Origin: Phoronis pallida | Lineage: Eukaryota; Phoronida; Phoronidae | Length of the DNA stretch: 13,498 nt | Direction of reading: 5' to 3' | Assembly (NCBI GenBank): GCA_028565715.1 | Contig: JAOXYC010154439.1 | Span: forward strand, 1 to 13,498 | In this document: positions 11,801-13,498 of the stretch, piece after piece | Layout: each line of letters begins with the position of its first letter | Position numbering within the stretch: the stretch's first letter is position 1 | The notes under the pieces: model-generated | Databases searched by the model: none | What the model was told of the DNA's origin: nothing | The model's input: only the letters and a program-made list of their open reading frames with translations | Made by a program: the position numbers and the translations under genes

Positions 11801-12412
11801 TATATGACAGTCTTAAGGGGGGTGACGTAATCAACTTACACTTAGCTATACACGTAGGGAGAACAAACCGTTTTTGAGAGGTGCTGTGGGAGAGACTATG
11901 TTCACCACGCGTTGGTGATGGTGGGGGCTATGAGCGCTATGCCAAACTAGGTCGCCTTAGTTTCTTTAGAATTACAAAAACTGCAACTTGTTTCGCTGAA
12001 AACAAGGTCATGATAACTATCTTCTCATGGATTAGTTCTCAGCTGCTTTCAAATCACGTATCGTAAAGCCTACTCGATGAAGTTAATTAAACTTGTTTAA
12101 ACCTCATGCAAAAAACATACACTGTTGTCATTGTATTTATATTTTTATTCTTTACCAATGATTTTATTGACTCTCAAAAATTTTCAGAACCGGCTTCCAG
12201 TCATAGCTGAAAATTGCCCGGCATGTTTTGAGGCCCCCAAAGAGCGTCATCGCACCAAACAGCTGCTGGCAGCTCAGGAGGTTCTATTTCCAAATCTTTA
12301 CAACAGCATGATGGCTGCCATGAAACCACTGATGGCATTGGACAGGACTGGGGTCAATGTAAACAAGGTCATAGGTCAATTGAAAGGTGACCTCGAAGAT
12401 GGAGATTTATGA
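2687..12412 (+). CDS. SufS-like PLP aminotransferase/cysteine desulfurase fused to TtcA-like PP-loop tRNA thiolase (18 exons, 1117 aa)
   Basis: Seen: joining 2687-2858, 3613-3760, 4429-4546, 4851-4982, 5367-5619, 5908-5981, 6176-6333, 6576-6780, 6994-7115, 7523-7634, 7959-8114, 8504-8548, 8894-9919, 10205-10322, 10723-10876, 11085-11147, 11626-11698 and 12188-12412 gives one open frame of 1117 codons plus TGA; all introns are GT-AG. The ATG at 2687 has a strong start context (A at -3, G at +4). Family knowledge: residues 50-597 match class V aminotransferases near SufS, which take sulfur from cysteine as a persulfide; residues 859-1117 match TtcA/CTU1 PP-loop enzymes, which adenylate a tRNA base and replace its oxygen with sulfur. 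Inference: the fused protein passes persulfide sulfur from the first domain to the second. There is no obvious mitochondrial presequence or membrane segment, so it is probably cytosolic. The N-terminal domain could be a lyase or aminotransferase rather than a desulfurase. A 5' UTR exon further upstream cannot be excluded. Confidence 0.93.
2957..3310. repeat. Diverged direct repeat pair in intron 1
   Basis: A 30-odd-bp block beginning TACTGGAGATTCACTTGCC at 2957 recurs in changed form as TACTGGAGACTCCCGG at 3277; both end in a GGGAGAtT/cT motif. Between them are the perfect 14-bp palindrome TGATCAGCTGATCA (3094-3107) and a hairpin. Together these suggest a decayed ~350-bp inserted repeat. Confidence 0.45.
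3191..3249. repeat. Hairpin-forming inverted repeat in intron 1
   Basis: TCCCGTCTCTG (3197-3207) is the exact reverse complement of CAGAGACGGGA (3231-3241), giving an 11-bp stem with a 23-nt loop. An imperfect continuation outward pairs GAGGAAGCC with ATCTTTCC-like sequence. Confidence 0.7.
3613..3760 (+). CDS. Coding exon 2 (residues 58-107)
   Basis: Joined to exon 1 it reads ...GLRKALYCDYTASGQSL, the conserved N-terminal DYTASG motif, followed by FIEDYIRKQVL and YGNTHTTTS, which shapes the active-site mouth in this family. The acceptor is tttaag. The exon ends in phase 2 at donor gtatgt. It has no convincing ATG-initiated frame of its own and was found only by joining to exon 1. Confidence 0.92.
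3761..4206 (+). other. Intron 2, left part: no recognisable content
   Basis: AT-rich intronic sequence. GATTAAAAAAGTGGTC near 3945 nearly repeats GATTAAAAAGTGGTC near 1034 in the 5' flank, which could be chance or shared repeat ancestry. Nothing else is recognised. Confidence 0.4.
4207..4295. repeat. Nested foldback repeat in intron 2
   Basis: Outer arms CTCCACCA (4207-4214) and TGGTGGAG (4288-4295) are exact reverse complements. Inner arms CATGGTGGG (4231-4239) and CCCACCATG (4269-4277) are also exact. The 89-bp unit could fold as a two-part stem and may be a small foldback element. Confidence 0.7.
4429..4546 (+). CDS. Coding exon 3 (residues 107-146)
   Basis: Encodes EAR-DIIRNAVNASEHDAV and then FAGSGCTSAVHKL. 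The GSGCTSA loop (126-132) is where this fold binds the PLP phosphate. The acceptor is tttttcag, the donor gtaagc, ending in phase 0. The following 304-bp intron 3 is AT-rich with nothing recognisable. Confidence 0.95.
4851..4982 (+). CDS. Coding exon 4 (residues 147-190)
   Basis: Encodes VVFVGPYEHHSNLLPW. EHHSN (154-158) carries the histidine that stacks on the PLP ring in SufS-type enzymes (EHHAN in SufS). The exon is 132 nt and phase 0 at both ends, with donor gtaagt. Intron 4 (384 bp) has a short TAG microsatellite near 5288-5301 and nothing else visible. Confidence 0.95.
5367..5619 (+). CDS. Coding exon 5 with PLP lysine (residues 191-274)
   Basis: Holds the catalytic core of the PLP domain: GCFSAASNITGI, then HRHGALAYWDYATAGPHVDI with Asp233 (codon 5493-5495) expected to pair with the PLP pyridine nitrogen, then ISTHKFVGG with Lys266 (codon 5592-5594) expected to form the internal aldimine. 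All key residues are intact, which argues for a working enzyme. The donor is gtaatt, ending in phase 1. Intron 5 is 288 bp and unremarkable. Confidence 0.96.
5908..5981 (+). CDS. Coding exon 6 (residues 275-299)
   Basis: Short 74-nt exon encoding GILVAKKVLFINPVPSNCGGGSVFY. The glycine-rich PxxxGGGSV loop is usual after the PLP lysine in this family. The acceptor is ttttcag, the donor gtaagt, ending in phase 0. Intron 6 is 194 bp. Confidence 0.94.
6176..6333 (+). CDS. Coding exon 7 (residues 300-351)
   Basis: Encodes a stretch starting VRRDAHRYLQEVEMREEGG and continuing TPAIVESIRAGLVFQLKEAV. REEGGTPAIVESIRAG is the conserved substrate-side segment of this family, like the EAGTPN segment of SufS. 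The donor gtgggt is weaker than most; the exon ends in phase 2. Intron 7 is 242 bp. Confidence 0.94.
6576..6780 (+). CDS. Coding exon 8 with Cys loop (residues 352-420)
   Basis: Encodes the small C-terminal lobe of the PLP domain and ends RGGCACAGPYAQ (409-420). Placed beside the E. coli SufS active-site loop (RTGHHCAQP, recalled), Cys414 (codon 6760-6762) falls at the persulfide cysteine, with a second cysteine at 412. This is the main sequence argument for desulfurase-type chemistry. The donor is gtgaga, ending in phase 0. Intron 8 is 213 bp. Confidence 0.95.
6994..7115 (+). CDS. Coding exon 9 (residues 421-460)
   Basis: Encodes DLLGIDEVLSEKIEDILVED then RTHLRRYREYSDKEILR, a charged helical segment after the Cys loop. 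The donor is gtattt, ending in phase 2. The following 407-bp intron 9 is very AT-rich with nothing recognisable. Confidence 0.92.
7523..7634 (+). CDS. Coding exon 10 (residues 461-498)
   Basis: Encodes RPGFVRLNLPFFMSKESV and then LVAEQGWKMLPQ. RPGxVRLN followed by FF and a final helix is the conserved end of the fold-type I small domain in this family. The donor is gtttgt, ending in phase 0. Intron 10 (324 bp) has nothing recognisable. Confidence 0.93.
7959..8114 (+). CDS. Coding exon 11 (residues 499-550)
   Basis: Encodes YIFNPETGEWRHRTHQVF then RRWLGSVKYTTGQMTYPEP. Phase 0 at both ends (156 nt). It belongs to the family-specific extension after the core PLP fold; I assign no reaction to it. 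The acceptor is ttttttcag, the donor gtatga. Intron 11 (389 bp) holds nothing I recognise. Confidence 0.9.
8504..8548 (+). CDS. Coding exon 12, 45-nt micro-exon (residues 551-565)
   Basis: Encodes ECLTKADSLFAEAGK, an amphipathic helix. It is exactly 15 codons, phase 0 at both ends, with a good acceptor (gtttgttgcag) and consensus donor gtaagtaa, and it joins exons 11 and 13 in frame. Being small and symmetric, it could be skipped without a frameshift. Intron 12 (345 bp) holds nothing recognisable. Confidence 0.85.
8894..9919 (+). CDS. Coding exon 13: end of PLP region, linker, PP-loop (residues 566-907)
   Basis: At 1026 nt this is by far the longest exon; the others are 45-253 nt. It runs from SRRQLADQTVLFDEHAQ and SIRWFLLPSEAQHFL (end of the PLP-family region, 566-597), through PSPPPPPFSP and a long hydrophilic linker, into KIFKPTLEALEEYAMIQNGD and RVLVCLSGGKDSLSLLHCM, the ATP-binding PP-loop (SGGKDS at 885-890). 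Phase 0 at both ends; acceptor ttgtcacag, donor gtaagt. The open frame spans the linker and a G7 run at 9134-9140. Intron 13 is 285 bp. Confidence 0.95.
8990..9772 (+). other. Linker-encoding segment inside exon 13 (residues ~598-858)
   Basis: About 260 codons between the two enzyme domains. Proline-rich at its start, then dominated by Ser, Thr, Asn, Asp, Glu and Lys with scattered Cys and few large hydrophobics. I see no domain and expect it to be disordered. It probably tethers the domains flexibly. The boundaries are judged by eye from where conserved sequence stops and starts. Confidence 0.75.
10205..10322 (+). CDS. Coding exon 14 (residues 908-946)
   Basis: Encodes GIEFQLGAVTVDPQTSAYDP then SPLKQYTASLGVPYFYEEQ, the second strand and helix of the PP-loop (HUP-like) fold; the VTVDP strand is typical of TtcA/CTU1-type proteins. 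The acceptor is atttgtag, the donor gtaagtta, ending in phase 1. Intron 14 (400 bp) shows nothing recognisable. Confidence 0.94.
10723..10876 (+). CDS. Coding exon 15 with CxxC and HxDD motifs (residues 947-997)
   Basis: Encodes SICSFCSRMKRGRIY, where Cys963 and Cys966 match the TtcA CSLCSRLRRG motif that binds a 4Fe-4S cluster, then NVLAMGQHLDDLAES, matching the TtcA GHHRDD motif. The final codon is split: AG joins the T of exon 16 to give Ser998. The acceptor is tccccag, the donor gtgagg, ending in phase 2. Intron 15 is 208 bp. Confidence 0.95.
11085..11147 (+). CDS. Coding exon 16 (residues 998-1018)
   Basis: Short 63-nt exon encoding SFLMSMFHNGALRTMKANYTV, equivalent to the FLNMFYGG helix of TtcA. 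The acceptor is a strong T-tract plus gcag; the donor gtgagt lies at 11148, ending in phase 2. Intron 16 (478 bp) carries a tRNA-like element, listed separately. Confidence 0.92.
11463..11537 (+). repeat. tRNA-derived element (SINE head or tRNA pseudogene) in intron 16
   Basis: Seen: an A-box match TGGTGTAGTGG and a B-box match GGTTCGATTCC at tRNA-like spacing; arms GGACCC and GGGTTC can pair with one GT wobble. The anticodon-like stem CTAT/ATAG encloses a 7-nt loop CATGTTA, but position 33 is A rather than the near-invariant T; the T stem has an A-C mismatch and the acceptor register is off by one. It therefore has polymerase III promoter boxes but is unlikely to make a working tRNA. I see no clear SINE tail. 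Confidence 0.65.
11626..11698 (+). CDS. Coding exon 17 (residues 1019-1043)
   Basis: Encodes EEGDLRVIRPFVYVREKDLR and then NFAEQ. VIRPFVYVREKD is the conserved VIRPLxYCREKD strand-helix of the TtcA family. The acceptor is atttcag, the donor gtatgt, ending in phase 0. Confidence 0.94.
11720..12075. other. Compositionally distinct stretch in intron 17
   Basis: This part of the 489-bp intron 17 looks richer in G and C than neighbouring introns (GGGGGGTGACG, TGGTGGGGGC) and has a weak palindrome CGGGCAGTCTACCCG near 11773. A 61-codon frame at 11881-12066 begins at GTG and resembles nothing I know. It may be an inserted repeat; I cannot name it. Confidence 0.3.
12188..12412 (+). CDS. Terminal coding exon 18 (residues 1044-1117)
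   Basis: Encodes NRLPVIAENCPACFEAPKER, a helical stretch including LLAAQEVLFPNLYNSMMAAM, and the acidic tail LEDGDL, then TGA followed at once by a second TGA (12413-12415). Cys1053 and Cys1056 form CPAC; in E. coli TtcA the third cluster cysteine lies in the matching PCNLC segment. There is no C-terminal zinc ribbon as in CTU1, which favours the TtcA side of the family. Confidence 0.94.
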   Translation, partial: NRLPVIAENCPACFEAPKERHRTKQLLAAQEVLFPNLYNSMMAAMKPLMALDRTGVNVNKVIGQLKGDLEDGDL

Positions 12413-12820
12413 TGACATTACAGTTATAGGGCTATCTTCCGACCCCTTTTACCGATGTTGTGTGGATGAGTCTGCCACATATGGATATGCATTGTACTAT
12501 AACAAGTATTTTTCAGTATTTCCAAAATTCAGTGACTGGCATTGCTAATGTGTTTGAATAAGAAGTGGTAAACATAACCAGTGATGTGCATAAAGAAATA
12601 ATCCAAAGCTTATTAATTCAAATGCTTTATTGAGAATTTCATCATGCATACAATATTTATTCCTTTCATGCAGAATTAAATAATAATAACGGTGTTATGC
12701 AAATTTTTGAGAAAAAAACATTATATTGTTCTATTATATCATTGTTAAAAAGCTCATTAATGTAATTCACACTTTCTGGAATCCATCGTTCATCAGTTAA
12801 TGTGATCATTGTATAATAAA
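12413..12820 (+). other. Presumed 3' UTR
   Basis: Sequence after the stop with no conserved coding signal. It ends at the first canonical AATAAA downstream. Transcript length is inferred from the signal position only; the earlier ATTAAA at 12675-12680 would give a shorter 3' UTR. Confidence 0.45.
12815..12820 (+). terminator. Candidate poly(A) signal AATAAA
   Basis: First AATAAA after the stop codon, followed within ~25-40 bp by T-rich sequence. Rivals are ATTAAA at 12675-12680 and AATAAA at 13291-13296 and 13458-13463. In AT-rich DNA such hexamers also arise by chance. Confidence 0.4.
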
Positions 12821-13498
12821 TTTCATCATCATTATTCAATCGATTTGTTTCATTCTTGAATACACACAGATTTTTATTTATGATTGCAACCCTTTACACA
12901 TAGAGAAAGTTTCCTGCCATTGAACAATAATGTGTCTGAACAAAGTCAGAGAACATTGTAAACTTGTTTGGGCAAATGATTTTGTTTCCAATGTTTGAGA
13001 TTTCATTCGGACGGAAAGTACAAAATTTGTAAAAAAAACTAAATGAGAATGAAATCTTTTTCAAAACTTGTTTTAATTAGAACTATGTCATTTGGAACAG
13101 GAGTACAAAATTAACGTGGTTGGAAATAAAATTATCAACACAACCCGCAACACATGCTGTACATCTTGGTAAACTAACAAAGCTACATCTATGCCAAAAG
13201 GCAGTGGCTGTGACTATAAAACTTAATTGTACAAATTGCATGGAATTATTTTCAGTGGAATCTAACAAAAGTAGTTGCAATTATTTGTCAAATAAAACAT
13301 TGAATTCTCTTGTGATATTTCGTCAGTTTCATAATATTCTTATATCGCAATTAATCACTTAATTCACAAATGATAAATGCTTGCCTAACAAGTTATCACC
13401 TACTTATACTAATAATATTGGCATTGAATTAAATACAATCATAACAAACTATGTATAAATAAAATATAAAAAGTAATAATAAATGCATTATGTTTACA
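12821..13498. other. AT-rich downstream flank, no gene supported
   Basis: Short frames on both strands (80 codons plus at 13120-13362, 65 codons minus at 13083-13280) overlap each other and match nothing I know. TTTATT at 12626-12631 reads AATAAA on the minus strand, so the tail of a convergent gene is possible but unsupported. Confidence 0.4.

Noticed and set aside
11881-12066. 61-codon frame in intron 17 as an extra exon or gene
   Set aside because: It starts at GTG, matches nothing, and exons 17 and 18 already join in phase with continuous TtcA-like sequence.
2687-12412. Bacterial contamination or a very recent transfer
   Set aside because: Seventeen GT-AG introns in all three phases and AT-rich animal-like flanks cannot come from a bacterial contig.
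2687-12412. Two separate neighbouring genes, one per enzyme
   Set aside because: There is no stop, poly(A) signal or plausible new start between the domains; the open exon 13 physically carries the end of one and the start of the other. Transcript data would settle it.
13083-13362. Small genes downstream on either strand
   Set aside because: The two frames overlap each other on opposite strands, lack motifs and fit chance expectation.

Overview
The window looks like nuclear DNA from an invertebrate animal. It is AT-rich, and one protein-coding gene is cut into 18 coding exons by 17 GT-AG introns of about 190 to 750 bp. Short interspersed repeats lie in the flank and introns. I cannot name the species; a marine invertebrate such as a mollusc, brachiopod or other non-vertebrate is a guess from style only.

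Bases 1-2686 are the 5' flank. They hold a possible interspersed-repeat fragment with a 156-bp internal periodicity (1-250), a weak GC-richer imperfect inverted repeat (1364-1456), and a clear non-autonomous DNA-transposon-like element with 21-bp terminal inverted repeats (1537-2031). No gene is visible there.

Bases 2687-12412 on the plus strand carry the gene. I rebuilt it by hand: every junction keeps phase and joins conserved protein sequence without a break, giving 3354 nt, or 1117 residues and a TGA stop. Residues about 50-597 form a complete SufS-like (class V aminotransferase fold) PLP enzyme, with Lys266 as the PLP lysine, Asp233 below the cofactor, and a Cys loop RGGCACAGPY at 409-418. 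Residues about 598-858 are a hydrophilic, low-complexity linker. Residues about 859-1117 are a PP-loop ATPase of the TtcA/CTU1 tRNA-thiolation superfamily, with SGGKDS at 885-890, CSFC at 963-966, HLDD, and CPAC at 1053-1056. A probable sulfur donor and a probable sulfur-using RNA thiolase thus sit on one polypeptide. This fusion is the most interesting content of the window. Its RNA target and true reaction are inferred, not shown.

Introns 1 and 2 hold foldback repeats (3191-3249 and 4207-4295), and intron 1 also holds a diverged direct repeat. Intron 16 holds a tRNA-like sequence with perfect A and B boxes (11463-11537), probably a SINE head or tRNA pseudogene. Intron 17 has a compositionally distinct stretch. 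Bases 12413-13498 are the 3' UTR and downstream sequence, with several poly(A)-signal candidates on both strands and no second gene that I can support.
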